A stretch of DNA of 44,495 bases from an uncultured Saprospiraceae bacterium. Lineage in GTDB: Bacteria > Bacteroidota > Bacteroidia > Chitinophagales > Saprospiraceae. Under the pieces are notes generated by a model. The model had not been told where the DNA came from. It did no database searches and saw only the letters and a list, made by a program, of their open reading frames with translations. The position numbers and the translations under genes are program-made. Every line of letters starts with the position of its first letter. Positions within the stretch are counted from its first letter, which is position 1. Shown here piece after piece: positions 24,916 through 34,256 of the stretch. The stretch covers positions 1-44,495 of the forward strand of contig CALLLR010000072.1 in the NCBI GenBank assembly GCA_938008185.1. Direction: 5' to 3'.

Positions 24916-25701
24916 TTATGCTTCGATTGGAATGTTACTAATTAATCGGATGTTGTTTAGATCGGTATAATCAAACTGATAGATATTATCGGTCGCCACT
25001 ACCAGCAATAATCCGTTGAGCGGAATCACATCAAAGGCGGTAAAGTTGTCAAAATGTGTTATCATCTGAATATTCCTCGGATCTGCTACATTAAATATCT
25101 TGAGACCTTCTTCGTCATCACAAAGAAATAAAATATTTCCGTCAATCCCGACTCCTTTCGGACCAAACATCTCATACTCCGCAATTAGCTGCGGTGATTC
25201 AATTCGGGTCAGGTCAAAAATTTTGAGCACATTAATTTGCTCTACAAACGTTCGGCCGCAGCCACTCACATTTTCCAGCGTGTTTAAGGTGACGTAAGCG
25301 TATTGGGAATCCGCAACCACCGGATCACAAGGTTCAAAGGGCAGTTCATATCCTGCTTGTCCGAGAGATTGCGGAATACCCTGATCATCAATTTCGTATA
25401 TATAAAGTCCTGACCCTGACCCAATAAATAATCGCCGATCCAGGCGGAATAAACTTTCAATATTACTTCCTACGTCTTTTACATCCACTTGCGACGGGAC
25501 CACCGGATCGGTGAGATCATAGGTCTTAATCCGCTGATCATCAATTACGTACAAAAAATTACCATCCACAATAAAACGGGCATACGATCCACCAACTCCA
25601 CTATCACTCGCTGCCGCCAGGTTATCATCGGACGCACACTGAGTCAATAGAAGGACGATAAAAATGAAAAATAGCAAACTGATTTTTTTATATAAAAACA
25701 T
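24916..25701 (-). CDS. LVIVD-repeat lipoprotein, C-terminal-half paralogue
   Basis: 261 aa with a lipoprotein signal ending LLLTQC (C22). The mature part is a beta-propeller of LVIVD-type units (GNFLYVIDDQRIKTYDLTDP, LFIGSGSGLYIYEIDD, GNILFLCDDEEGLKIFNVAD). From GVGGSYARF onward it aligns with the second half of the 436-aa lipoprotein at 39145-40455, including GTGGSFARF, CDPVVADSQYAYVTL / CDPVAISGDYAYVTI and HFDNFTAFDVI / HFDDFAAYDVI. It is thus the C-terminal half of a two-part protein made here as its own lipoprotein. LVIVD proteins are probable surface proteins of unknown function. It lies downstream of the N-half gene and abuts the barrel gene. Confidence 0.85.
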   Translation of the reverse strand: MFLYKKISLLFFIFIVLLLTQCASDDNLAAASDSGVGGSYARFIVDGNFLYVIDDQRIKTYDLTDPVVPSQVDVKDVGSNIESLFRLDRRLFIGSGSGLYIYEIDDQGIPQSLGQAGYELPFEPCDPVVADSQYAYVTLNTLENVSGCGRTFVEQINVLKIFDLTRIESPQLIAEYEMFGPKGVGIDGNILFLCDDEEGLKIFNVADPRNIQMITHFDNFTAFDVIPLNGLLLVVATDNIYQFDYTDLNNIRLISNIPIEA

Positions 25702-25810
25702 AATTTTTTTTGTAAAAGATTAGAAATAGTTTCGATGGACTTTTTTAGTTTGACTTTCGCTAAATTTTGCCGTTGCTTATGAAAAAGAATTCAGAGATAA
25801 AAAAAATCTA

Positions 25811-26347
25811 TTACCGACGACATTCAGGGCGGGTGAGGGTGGCTGTTTCCCAGCCTCCGACCTCGCCTCTGGCCGGATCAACACATTCAAAAAATCCACT
25901 AAAATTTTCTGGATAGTTTAATGGTTTGGGATATAAATCAGCAAGGCGGTTGACCAGTTGTATATTGTCAAAATCGGAGATGTCTATGGATAATAAATCG
26001 GTATGATTATCTGCGTAGAGAATAGTACCTTTAATAGCTACGTCGCGACAACTTTTTAAATTAATAAAGCGAATGGCCGTCGGATTGGCTGGATTGGTAT
26101 TGTCAAGAATATGAATTCCTTTATTTCGTTCTATAACAAAAATGTGGGGATCTTTATAATAAATCTTTCCCAAATTCTGTACCGGCTCCGGTCCGGAAAC
26201 CGAAAAACTTTTCCATTCGTCACCCTCTAAGTAAATCGGTCGCATTCCCTCAACTGTTTCTGGCAGGTCACCTGTATCCGGGACAGGATCTTCTACACAA
26301 CTGCTTAGGAGCAAGACGAAAGCAAAAATCGGGAGTAAATATTTCAT
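25811..26347 (-). CDS. LVIVD-repeat lipoprotein, N-terminal-half paralogue
   Basis: 178 aa with lipoprotein signal LLLSSC (C17). Its body (LGKIYYKDPHIFVIERNKGI, HILDNTNPANPTAIRFINL, ILYADNHTDLLSIDISDFDN) aligns with the first half of the 436-aa protein at 39145-40455 (GKIYFYQNYIFINEALTGIH, VIDNSNPENPTPTSFIPV, IVDNYTDIVTLDISDVD). It ends shortly after a cysteine-containing linker (ECVDPARGEVGGWE…PECRR), where the paralogue continues into its second half. The 110-base gap before the next gene is non-coding, so this is a true two-gene arrangement or an old split, not a single frameshift. Confidence 0.82.
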   Translation of the reverse strand: MKYLLPIFAFVLLLSSCVEDPVPDTGDLPETVEGMRPIYLEGDEWKSFSVSGPEPVQNLGKIYYKDPHIFVIERNKGIHILDNTNPANPTAIRFINLKSCRDVAIKGTILYADNHTDLLSIDISDFDNIQLVNRLADLYPKPLNYPENFSGFFECVDPARGEVGGWETATLTRPECRR

Positions 26348-26382
26348 TGTTTTAGTTTTATTTTTATATCTAAATTCACAGT

Positions 26383-26402
26383 ATTAAAAGTTACCGAACC
26401 AT
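26383..26402. repeat. 20-base repeat ATTAAAAGTTACCGAACCAT, copy 1
   Basis: It is identical over 20 bases to 44160-44179, with AATTCAC a short way upstream in both. It lies 36 bases before the ATG of the LVIVD N-half gene, on the strand opposite to that gene. Confidence 0.55.
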
Positions 26403-26455
26403 CGAGTATATCAAACGACCAAAAAGTTGTTTTTGCTGCTTAGTCTCCTCAGCTA

Positions 26456-27133
26456 TCAAGTAATCCGATCAGGATAATTTGAAAAAATTCCATCTACGCC
26501 CAGGCTTTTGATGTAGTCAATATCGTCTAATTCGTTTACGGTCCAGACCAGTACTTTCAAGCCTCTGCGGTGTGCGTCGTCCACCAGTTCCTGACTGATA
26601 AATTCCCCGCTGACGTTTAAATAATCCGCTTTTACCGTTTCGGCGATAGCCGCCAAATCTACCGGAATAATAGAAATCAGACAACCGATGGAAATCTGGG
26701 GAGCCAGGGTTTTAAAAGCCAATAACTCAGGATGATTAAAGGAGGAAATGACAAAACGATCCAGTGAGTATTGGCCGGCCTTCACGTACTGATCCACAAT
26801 TTTAAAAACAGGACCGGCAGTACCGGGCCCTTTTAGTTCGATGTTGATGGCTACCTGATTGTCAATAAGATCGAGTACTTCTTCTAAAGTAGGAATCTGT
26901 TGTCCCTGACCAGCATCCAGGGTGCGTAATTCTGTGAAAGTTTTGTCCATTACGTAGCCGCTGCCGTTGGTGCAACGTTCCAGGCGGTGATCATGAAAAA
27001 CAACGACCTCGCCAGTCTTACAAACGTAGACGTCCAACTCTACCATGTCGGAAAAAGGAATGGCTTTTTTAAATGAAAGCAAAGTGTTTTCGGGCGCGTA
27101 GCCCATCGCTCCCCGGTGTCCTATTTTAATCAT
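26456..27133 (-). CDS. glycerophosphodiester phosphodiesterase (GDPD)
   Basis: A 225-aa cytoplasmic enzyme that splits glycerophosphodiesters into sn-glycerol-3-phosphate and an alcohol. The TIM-barrel signature is complete: H6-R7-G8, PENT 14-17, metal ligands E32 and D34 (VELDV), catalytic H47-D48 (FHDHR) and ELKG after the next strand. There is no signal peptide, so it resembles UgpQ more than periplasmic GlpQ. Its ATG overlaps the stop of the upstream DUF4199-like gene by 4 bases, indicating translational coupling. With the PlsC-like gene of the same run it points to glycerolipid turnover. Confidence 0.93.
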   Translation of the reverse strand: MIKIGHRGAMGYAPENTLLSFKKAIPFSDMVELDVYVCKTGEVVVFHDHRLERCTNGSGYVMDKTFTELRTLDAGQGQQIPTLEEVLDLIDNQVAINIELKGPGTAGPVFKIVDQYVKAGQYSLDRFVISSFNHPELLAFKTLAPQISIGCLISIIPVDLAAIAETVKADYLNVSGEFISQELVDDAHRRGLKVLVWTVNELDDIDYIKSLGVDGIFSNYPDRIT

Positions 27134-27660
27134 ACGGTTGGTTGATTTTTGGAAAATTTACTAAAAATGGCGGCGACGATTAATGCGATTAAGGCCCCTG
27201 GGAATATGGTGCTACCAAAAATATTTAATAGCGTAGTCTTCCAGGTAAAAAGTTTTGGCAGACTTTCTTCCAATCCTTCTATAGATTTAAAAATTTCATC
27301 TTCAGGTGCACCCATTTTGGCCATTAAATCAGCGGTACTGGTTTTGGTGATTTCAATAAAACTGGTCATGGCCGACGGTGAAGCGTCCAGGTAAATTTTA
27401 AAACCAATTGCGTAGACGATGTTAAAGGCTACATAGGTCATTAAGCATACCAAAAAGGCTTCCCCAAAGCGCAAAGAACTATTCAGAGCTGCTTTTTCTT
27501 TTCGACAGGCCAGGATCATAAAAAGGATGGCAAACAACGACGAAATTAAAATTGAAGGAATAGAGCCATATACTAAATGAGGAGATGCACTTCCACCAAT
27601 CACTAACCAAATTATATAAGTGAATCCCGCGATGATTCCATAAATAAGTCCGTTTTTCAT
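27130..27660 (-). CDS. DUF4199-like membrane protein
   Basis: 176 aa with four hydrophobic segments (about 5-25, 32-52, 68-90, 145-165). It fits the DUF4199 pattern of Bacteroidota: KNGLIYGIIAGFTYIIWLVI at the start, FGEAFLVCLMTYVAFNIVYA in the middle, an acidic soluble loop with repeated glutamates, and FPGALIALIVAAIFSK near the end. The biochemical role of DUF4199 is unknown. It is coupled to the GDPD gene by a 4-base overlap and follows the 549-aa membrane protein by 10 bases, so it sits in one transcription unit with lipid enzymes. Confidence 0.75.
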   Translation of the reverse strand: MKNGLIYGIIAGFTYIIWLVIGGSASPHLVYGSIPSILISSLFAILFMILACRKEKAALNSSLRFGEAFLVCLMTYVAFNIVYAIGFKIYLDASPSAMTSFIEITKTSTADLMAKMGAPEDEIFKSIEGLEESLPKLFTWKTTLLNIFGSTIFPGALIALIVAAIFSKFSKNQPTV

Positions 27661-27670
27661 AAGCTAAGTT

Positions 27671-29320
27671 TTATCTTTGTGAGCGAATCCAAAAGGGGAC
27701 ACTCCGTTTAATAATATTGATTGAATCGAGTTTGTGTGGATTGTAGGTTTTCCTTTCCCACCGCAGCATATGCTCTCCGTCGGACAAACTATCGGTGGGA
27801 AAATAACACTGTATACCCTTTTCGCCCAGATTAGGATGGGTAAATAATTTACAAGTTAATTGATCCTGAAAAGGAATATCATCAATGTAGATTTGATTGG
27901 CATCGACGAGGGCATTTTTAATAGCTAAAATTTTTCCATTGACGTAATCGTCCCGGTATTGCTTCCAGTATTTTCGGACACTGTCCCGACTGACCTGGTA
28001 TTTATTGGTTGGGAGGCGTTCCTTATCTCCATATCGTCCATTTTGTAGTCCGCTTGAAAACTCTTTTTGGGCCCCTCCTTTAGAATTGGAGGCCTCCAAG
28101 CCTGGAAGCTTCCCAGCTTTTCGGGCAGCACGCTCTGCTCTGCGGAATTCTAATAAGGCCGCACTTTCCGACTTATTGATATAAGACAAAATAGTATCTT
28201 CCACTACATAGTCAAAGAACACGTGTTGCAATCCGTGTTCATTGAGAGGTGTAAGATTATACTTGTAGGTTAATAAACCGTGATCTCCTTTATGAAAGGG
28301 AAAAAATATTTTACCATTTGAATAGCTGATTTCAGACTCGGCCAAACTAAATTCTCTGATGGCACTTCTCTCCGTATCATCCGCATGATGGTACCTTTGG
28401 TATCGTAAATCATCGTAGTATTTAGACTTAATAATCTCTCCCGAGGTGGCGTAATAACTTTTACCAATAGAATCAGGACTCGGATAGAACTCCGTATTTT
28501 CTAAATAAAAACCCGGTAATAAGAAAAGAACCAAAATTACGTAAGGTACCGAAAACCAAAATAGTCGCCGGGTATATTTATAATCGAAAAAATTAAATAA
28601 TAATGGTCGGTAAAAAAAAGAAAGGGTAGTGTAAGAATAAAATCGGTAAACATATCCGTAAGCGGTGGCAAAGGCATCACTCCTTACTTTTTTGATACCA
28701 CCAATGGTTAAAAAGTCGATAAAAACCACAAACCCTAAGATCAGATAAATACAAATCAACGTTATTCCCAGGCCACCCCAATCCAGATTGGAGAGGTAAC
28801 TGGTCAAGATACCCAACAAAATAAGGTGTATCAACACCATTACACTGGACAGGAAAATAAAAAAGAGCAGGAAAGTATAAGCGAAAATAACGCTACAAAC
28901 TTTCTCCAGTTTTTCAATATAATTATCAAAGCGACCAACGCGCCGTTCGAGATAATCCTCAAATTTTTCGTTATACCCTAATGTTTTGTAATCGATCTCT
29001 CCCGAAACATACCGTAAGCCAATAGCGCCAATCCATAATCCTCTTAAGACTACGTGGATCAGCAGATTGATAAAAAATATTCCCCAGGCCGCTTTCAATA
29101 ATAAGAAAGATCCCAGCAAGAAAAAAACCATACTGATTTCTTCCGGCGTATGGGAGCCGACGTAAGCGTCAAAACGTTTTAGAAAGTGCCGACTTTCCCA
29201 AATTCCAAATAACGCAAATCCGGAAACTAATAATTCCAGTTGCCAGCTTTCCTGCTGCAATAGCTCCAGCCAGGCCGAGAAACTGACTTTTTTCTTGTTT
29301 GTATTATCGGGAGTTTCCAT
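27671..29320 (-). CDS. multi-pass membrane protein, unknown (549 aa)
   Basis: Five to seven hydrophobic segments occupy about residues 30-290 (for example FFLLGSFLLLKAAWGIFFIN, VCSVIFAYTFLLFFIFLSSV, ITLICIYLILGFVVFIDFL, VPYVILVLFLLPGF). They are followed by a soluble region of about 260 residues, probably periplasmic. That region has repeated FDYVVEDTIL/YIDDIPF-type beta elements, and its end (CYFPTDSLSDGEHMLRWERK) looks like a beta-sandwich closing strand. No family is recognised. It begins 75 bases after the PlsC-like gene and is followed closely by the DUF4199-like gene. Work on the cell envelope is suggested only by topology and neighbours. Confidence 0.7.
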   Translation of the reverse strand: METPDNTNKKKVSFSAWLELLQQESWQLELLVSGFALFGIWESRHFLKRFDAYVGSHTPEEISMVFFLLGSFLLLKAAWGIFFINLLIHVVLRGLWIGAIGLRYVSGEIDYKTLGYNEKFEDYLERRVGRFDNYIEKLEKVCSVIFAYTFLLFFIFLSSVMVLIHLILLGILTSYLSNLDWGGLGITLICIYLILGFVVFIDFLTIGGIKKVRSDAFATAYGYVYRFYSYTTLSFFYRPLLFNFFDYKYTRRLFWFSVPYVILVLFLLPGFYLENTEFYPSPDSIGKSYYATSGEIIKSKYYDDLRYQRYHHADDTERSAIREFSLAESEISYSNGKIFFPFHKGDHGLLTYKYNLTPLNEHGLQHVFFDYVVEDTILSYINKSESAALLEFRRAERAARKAGKLPGLEASNSKGGAQKEFSSGLQNGRYGDKERLPTNKYQVSRDSVRKYWKQYRDDYVNGKILAIKNALVDANQIYIDDIPFQDQLTCKLFTHPNLGEKGIQCYFPTDSLSDGEHMLRWERKTYNPHKLDSINIIKRSVPFWIRSQR

Positions 29321-29395
29321 TGATTATATTTTATAGTTTTCCAAGCCGTTTTTTGTTTAATGGACAATTAGACCTTAATCTTTGGATGTATTCCA

Positions 29396-29986
29396 TTATT
29401 CCACATCATATCGTTTATCCAGACTCCACAACGCTGGAAATTTTGGGTGAACCGTCCGGTAAAAATCATTGATTACCTTAAAATCATCCGCAATATTTCC
29501 GGTAGGATAAACCATCCCTCCAACACCACTTCGTTTTTCTTTAAAATCCAGATAACCGAAAGTGATCGGTACGCCTGCTCCCATGGCAGTATGATAAAAC
29601 CCCATTTTCCACTCGGTACGTAGCCCACGGGTACCCTCCGGTGTGACGGCCACCGCAATCCGATCGTGTTTTTTAAAAATATCAATCATTCCTTCGACGT
29701 AACTTTTCCGGGGTTGTCCTGGTTGTTTGGGGCGTCGGTCAATCGGAATGGCTCCCAGTGGTTTGGTGATCAGTCCAAACGGAAATTTAGTCCAGTTATC
29801 CTTAATGGTAAACCGGACGGGTACTTTAAGCGCCCAAAAAGTAAGCATCATAAAGTAAAAATCCCAATTGGAGGTGTGCGGTGCCGCAATCATCACCGAA
29901 CGGCTTGATTCCTTCGGAATAACTGGATCGTAGGTCCAGCCGTGTAATTTTAAGATAAAGCTGGCGATTTTGCTCATTTCATTCAA
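29396..29986 (-). CDS. PlsC-like 1-acyl-glycerol-3-phosphate acyltransferase family protein
   Basis: 196 aa, inner face of the membrane. The acyltransferase motifs are in place: HTSNWD (37-42, the H-x4-D catalytic box), RFTIKDNW with GAIPIDRRP (motifs for glycerol-phosphate binding), and TPEGTR 115-120 (motif III). At under 200 residues it is shorter than classical PlsC (~240) and resembles the compact acyltransferases common in Bacteroidota, which may act on lysophospholipid or aminolipids. It is first in a run of four minus-strand genes ending in a GDPD, which supports a glycerolipid role. Confidence 0.9.
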   Translation of the reverse strand: MNEMSKIASFILKLHGWTYDPVIPKESSRSVMIAAPHTSNWDFYFMMLTFWALKVPVRFTIKDNWTKFPFGLITKPLGAIPIDRRPKQPGQPRKSYVEGMIDIFKKHDRIAVAVTPEGTRGLRTEWKMGFYHTAMGAGVPITFGYLDFKEKRSGVGGMVYPTGNIADDFKVINDFYRTVHPKFPALWSLDKRYDVE

Positions 29987-30118
29987 ATATTTAGGTGGTT
30001 AAGGTAGGAATTGTTTTTATAATGGCCAAGTATGAAGACTAGTTGTCACAATCTTCCCAAAATAAATTCTGGTCTTAAAGGGAATATTGGTAATTTTACG
30101 GACTGACAAACTACTTTA

Positions 30119-30126
30119 TAGCTTTG
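30119..30126 (+). promoter_or_regulatory. -7 promoter box of the 1297-aa PKD protein
   Basis: TAGCTTTG is an exact TAnnTTTG match, with a TTTTA stretch about 20 bases upstream. It predicts transcription from about 30133, leaving a leader of about 47 bases to the TTG start at 30180. Confidence 0.5.
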
Positions 30127-30179
30127 TTTAAACAACTGTTCAGCAATTTAGAACGGCTTGATTCATCAATCCTGGTCAT

Positions 30180-33100
30180 TTGGAAGCATCATTAAAAAAA
30201 ATCTTCTTTATCTTTTTCCTTTTCCTGAATGTTTATTCGGTGAAAGCCACTCATATTGTTGGAGGCGAAATAACTTATACCTGCCTGGATAACGGTTTAT
30301 ACGAAATCACTCTGACGGTTTTTCGGGATTGTATCAATGGAAATCCCAATGCCTATTTTGACGACCCGGCTTCGATCGGAATTTTTGATGCTAATAACAA
30401 TCTAATCACTTCCGCCGGGGACAACGGTCAGCTTTTGATTGAACTGATGAACGATGATACCCTCGACCCGGTACTTACCAATCCTTGTCTGGTCGTTCCC
30501 CCTAACGTGTGTGTGCATACCTCGACTTATCGCTCCGTGGTGGAGTTGCCGTTCCGCCCCGGCGGTTACCAATTGGCCTACCAGCGGTGTTGTCGTAACC
30601 AAACTATTGTCAATATTATAGAACCTTTGGCTTCAGGTGCTACTTACAGTGTCTCGATAACCGAAGAGGCACTGCTAAATTGTAATTCGAGCGCCAAATT
30701 TAAGGAATGGCCGCCGCTTTATATTTGCGTAAACGAACCTATATTCTTTGATCAAAGTGCGGTGGATATTGATAATGATTCCATTGTTTACCGGCTTTGC
30801 TCTCCCTTATTGGGTGCTAATACTATTCTTCCCCGGCCACAACCCCCTAATCCGCCTCCTTACCAGATCGTCAACTGGATCGCACCTCCTTATGGGGTGG
30901 ATAATATGCTGAATGGTTTTAGTGGAGGTGCACCTCTGGCAATTGACTTTGAAACAGGCTTATTAACGGGATTGCCCAATACCATTGGTCAATTTGTCGT
31001 GGGGATTTGTCTGGAAGAATACCGCGACGGCGAAATAATTTCGACTACCCGCCGGGATTTTCAGTATAATGTTGGCGTTTGTGGAGAAACGATTTCTTCT
31101 TTTTTTACTCCTGAAGTCGTTTGCAATGATCAACTGGCAGTTTTATTTGATAATCAAAGCGCTAATGCGGACCAATTCGAGTGGTACTTTAATGATCCTT
31201 TAAATCCAAATGCTACCTCTACCGAAGATAGTCCTACTTATGTTTACGGTGATACTGGAACTTACCAGATTATGTTAATCGCCGAACCGGGTAATCCTTG
31301 CGTAGATACCTTTTTTCAAACGGTTTCGGTACAAAGGCCCTCGATTACGGCTGGGATAGACGTGGCGTATGGAACTTGTATCAATGGTCAGGAAATCCTG
31401 GTGACCGATCTCTCCGTCGATGAAATTGGTACCGTTTCGTCCTGGGAATGGATTTTAAGTTTAAATAATATTCCATTAGATACCATTATGGAGCAAAATC
31501 CGGTTTTTCAATTGACCCGGAGTGGATTGTATCGCCTTCGGCTCACCGTCGTTTCTTCGACTGGTTGTGTCAGTTCGATGGAGCAGACCCTGAACGTGAC
31601 GGTGGTGGATGAGGTGATCGAAAACGAATTTTTACAGTTGTGTCCCGGAAGTGATGTAAATCTGAATAATAGTTTTAATCCGGCTTACATTTACGAATGG
31701 ACGCCAGCGGCTTCGCTGGATGATGCGACGGTACCCAATCCAAGGGCCAGTCCTTTGGAAACCACCATCTACCGGGCAACCGTCAGCGATAGTACGGGGG
31801 TCTGCACCCAGGATCTTGAGGTCACGGTTTTTGTTCCACCTCCGATTTTGCTTGATCGGATCAATGACACGATAACCTGCGAAACGGATATTACCCTTAC
31901 GGCCAATTCCCAGCAAGCAAGTCAGTTTATCTGGAGCGATGACCCGGATTTTGATAATATAATTGGAGAAACGGAAAACATCGTCGTTACCCCCTTTGGT
32001 TCACAAACCTATCATTTACTCGTACGGGATAGTTTTGGCTGTGCTCTTTTTGATAGTGTTCAAGTAACTGGAAACGGGATCAACGTGGAGGTGGATGGAT
32101 TGACCTTACTTTGCGAAGGAGATATAAAATGGATAGAGGCGGAAAATCTGGACCCTGCCGATACGATTTCTTACCAATGGTCGCCGGCGGAATATATTCT
32201 TCAAGGTGCAACGACCAACCGACCCGTTACTCAGCTGCTCGATCCCGGCACTTATTTTCTGGTGGTGGAAATGACCAATCAGTTTAATTGTACTCTGGTA
32301 GATAGTGTGGAGATCGGTATTCTGGATACGGTTCCAGCATTGAGTGCATTCTCTTACAACCAATGTTCGAATTTTACGATTGATTTTTCTAATAATAATG
32401 AGTTTGGTCCTTATTTTATTTGGGAATTTGGTGATCCTACTCAGCCCGGGGAAACCTCCACGGAATTTGAACCCAGCTTTACGTATTCCGGACCGGGTGA
32501 CTACCTCGTGAAATTATACTATAATAATTTGATTCCTTGTGCAGATACTTTATTACTTCCCATTACGGTAACGGAGCCGGGCATCAATTTAGGATTTACG
32601 CCGCAACTTATTAGTTGTACGGATAGCGCCATTGTGGAATTTGTCAATACCTCCACTAATACACAAGGGGGAATTCTGGATTATAACTGGACTTTTAGCA
32701 ATGGTGATTCCAGTTCCGACGAAAATCCCGAAATTATTTTTAACGCAGCAGCTACCTATACCGCTCAGCTGATTGTCACTTCCGATAATGGTTGTGCGGA
32801 TACCTTAGAACAAAGTTTTAATATTCCTTTGGTAGAAGAAAGTATCACCGACAGTCTCTGGTTATGTTTAGGGGATACCGTATTTGCTAATCCTGGTTTT
32901 AATCCGGATTATCAATATAGCTGGAGCCCTGCAAATGCTGTTTCAGATCCGAATGCTCCAAATCCGTTGATTGGTCCGGTTGAGAATACCATTTATAACA
33001 TTACGGTTACTTCGGCTGAAGAAGCCAGTTGTACCCGTACCGAAACACTAGTGGTTACCGTACCTCCCGCGCTGATTTTAGATGCCTCTGATGATCAGCA

Positions 33101-34073
33101 AATTTGTGGAGATACCACGGTATTAACGGCCACCACCAATCAACCGGCCGAGTTTATCTGGTCGCTTACCCCGAATTTTACTTCTCCTTTAAGTATGGAT
33201 TCTACACTATCGGTTCGTCCTTCTTTTTTAGGAACTTATTTTTTGCGGGCCACCGATTCCGCCGGGTGTATTCAGGAAGATACGATTCAAGTGAGCAATA
33301 ATGCCATTAATGCCAGTACGGTTGGAGAAAGTATTTGTCGAAGCGATACGGTGCAGCTGAGCGTCCTGAATTTTCTACCAGGAATACCGCTAACCTACGA
33401 GTGGAACCCAGTGGCGAGCATTATTGGGTCCAGTACAGAAGATACTGTTTTAGTAAGTCCGACCAATACGACTACTTATTTTGTTTTTATGGAAAATCAA
33501 TTTGGCTGTACAGCCACCCGTAATGCGACCGTTACCGTAATCGACAATAATCAATCTGTGGATATTACCATAGATAAGGATACGCTGATTGCGGGACAAA
33601 CCCTTCAACTTGGCGCCTTTCCTGCCTTGCCGGGAACGTATCAGTGGAGTGGAGATACGACCTTAAGCGCGCTGGACATTGCCAATCCAACGGCAAGACC
33701 GATGATGGATCAAACCTATTCTGTGGTGGTAACTGATGAAAATGGATGTACGGCTACGGCTGCGGTGCGGGTCACCGTCGTCACCCCTGATTGCGACTTA
33801 CCTTATGTTTTCTTTCCTAATTCTTTTAGTCCGAATGGAGATGGAGAAAATGAGGTGCTGCAACTATACGGCGTACCCATCGAATCTGCTTATTGGGCGA
33901 TTTATAATCGCTGGGGCGAAAAAGTTTTTGAGACCAATGATCTCAACGGTAGCTGGGACGGGCGTTACAAAGGAGAATTACTGGCTCCGGATGTTTTTGG
34001 ATATTATTTAGAAGTAAATTGTCTGGGGGAAGGAAGTCTGCGGACAAGAGGGAACGTTACGTTGATTAGGTAG
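30180..34073 (+). CDS. large secreted PKD/Ig protein with gliding-type (CHU_C) T9SS sorting domain
   Basis: 1297 aa from a TTG, the only start that keeps the signal peptide (LKKIFFIFFLFLNVYSVKA) whole. The mature start THIVGGEITYTCL is the conserved opening of a Bacteroidota gliding/PKD protein family. After an N-terminal ~300-residue cysteine-containing domain come PKD domains (FDNQSANADQFEWYFNDP; NNNEFGPYFIWEFGDPTQPG; NTSTNTQGGILDYNWTFSNG) alternating with Ig-like modules of a repeated type (LCPGSDVNL…YEWTPAASL and LCLGDTVFA…YSWSPANAV). The end (VFFPNSFSPNGDGENEVLQL…IYNRWGEKVFETNDLNGSWD) is the CHU_C type IX sorting domain. It is likely a surface filament or adhesin. Internal modules look duplicated. 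Confidence 0.9.
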   Translation: MEASLKKIFFIFFLFLNVYSVKATHIVGGEITYTCLDNGLYEITLTVFRDCINGNPNAYFDDPASIGIFDANNNLITSAGDNGQLLIELMNDDTLDPVLTNPCLVVPPNVCVHTSTYRSVVELPFRPGGYQLAYQRCCRNQTIVNIIEPLASGATYSVSITEEALLNCNSSAKFKEWPPLYICVNEPIFFDQSAVDIDNDSIVYRLCSPLLGANTILPRPQPPNPPPYQIVNWIAPPYGVDNMLNGFSGGAPLAIDFETGLLTGLPNTIGQFVVGICLEEYRDGEIISTTRRDFQYNVGVCGETISSFFTPEVVCNDQLAVLFDNQSANADQFEWYFNDPLNPNATSTEDSPTYVYGDTGTYQIMLIAEPGNPCVDTFFQTVSVQRPSITAGIDVAYGTCINGQEILVTDLSVDEIGTVSSWEWILSLNNIPLDTIMEQNPVFQLTRSGLYRLRLTVVSSTGCVSSMEQTLNVTVVDEVIENEFLQLCPGSDVNLNNSFNPAYIYEWTPAASLDDATVPNPRASPLETTIYRATVSDSTGVCTQDLEVTVFVPPPILLDRINDTITCETDITLTANSQQASQFIWSDDPDFDNIIGETENIVVTPFGSQTYHLLVRDSFGCALFDSVQVTGNGINVEVDGLTLLCEGDIKWIEAENLDPADTISYQWSPAEYILQGATTNRPVTQLLDPGTYFLVVEMTNQFNCTLVDSVEIGILDTVPALSAFSYNQCSNFTIDFSNNNEFGPYFIWEFGDPTQPGETSTEFEPSFTYSGPGDYLVKLYYNNLIPCADTLLLPITVTEPGINLGFTPQLISCTDSAIVEFVNTSTNTQGGILDYNWTFSNGDSSSDENPEIIFNAAATYTAQLIVTSDNGCADTLEQSFNIPLVEESITDSLWLCLGDTVFANPGFNPDYQYSWSPANAVSDPNAPNPLIGPVENTIYNITVTSAEEASCTRTETLVVTVPPALILDASDDQQICGDTTVLTATTNQPAEFIWSLTPNFTSPLSMDSTLSVRPSFLGTYFLRATDSAGCIQEDTIQVSNNAINASTVGESICRSDTVQLSVLNFLPGIPLTYEWNPVASIIGSSTEDTVLVSPTNTTTYFVFMENQFGCTATRNATVTVIDNNQSVDITIDKDTLIAGQTLQLGAFPALPGTYQWSGDTTLSALDIANPTARPMMDQTYSVVVTDENGCTATAAVRVTVVTPDCDLPYVFFPNSFSPNGDGENEVLQLYGVPIESAYWAIYNRWGEKVFETNDLNGSWDGRYKGELLAPDVFGYYLEVNCLGEGSLRTRGNVTLIR

Positions 34074-34222
34074 AAGTTTTGAGTCGGTGAATTTTGGGTT
34101 GATCGTATCCAAAACGGCCATTCAGCAGAGGAGCGAATTTTAAGGTATTTCAACACATTTTTTTGTGCCTTGGTGAAAATTTATTTTGTCTTTTACTCCG
34201 TTTTTGAATATATATAAAGCGA

Positions 34223-34247
34223 TTCAACACCTCAACAATTCAACAAA
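34223..34247 (+). repeat. CAAC-rich leader repeat before the small membrane protein
   Basis: TTCAACACCTCAACAATTCA followed by ACAAA, ending about 10 bases before the GTG start at 34257. It is related to the CAAC tracts at 8326-8406 and 9168-9185, but without the AAGCGAAGCG unit. Confidence 0.4.
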
Positions 34248-34256
34248 TAAGAACAC

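Noticed and set aside
24916-26347. Sequencing frameshift joining the two LVIVD genes
   Set aside because: The 110 bases between are non-coding in all frames and the second gene has its own lipoprotein signal peptide, so a single error cannot explain the split.
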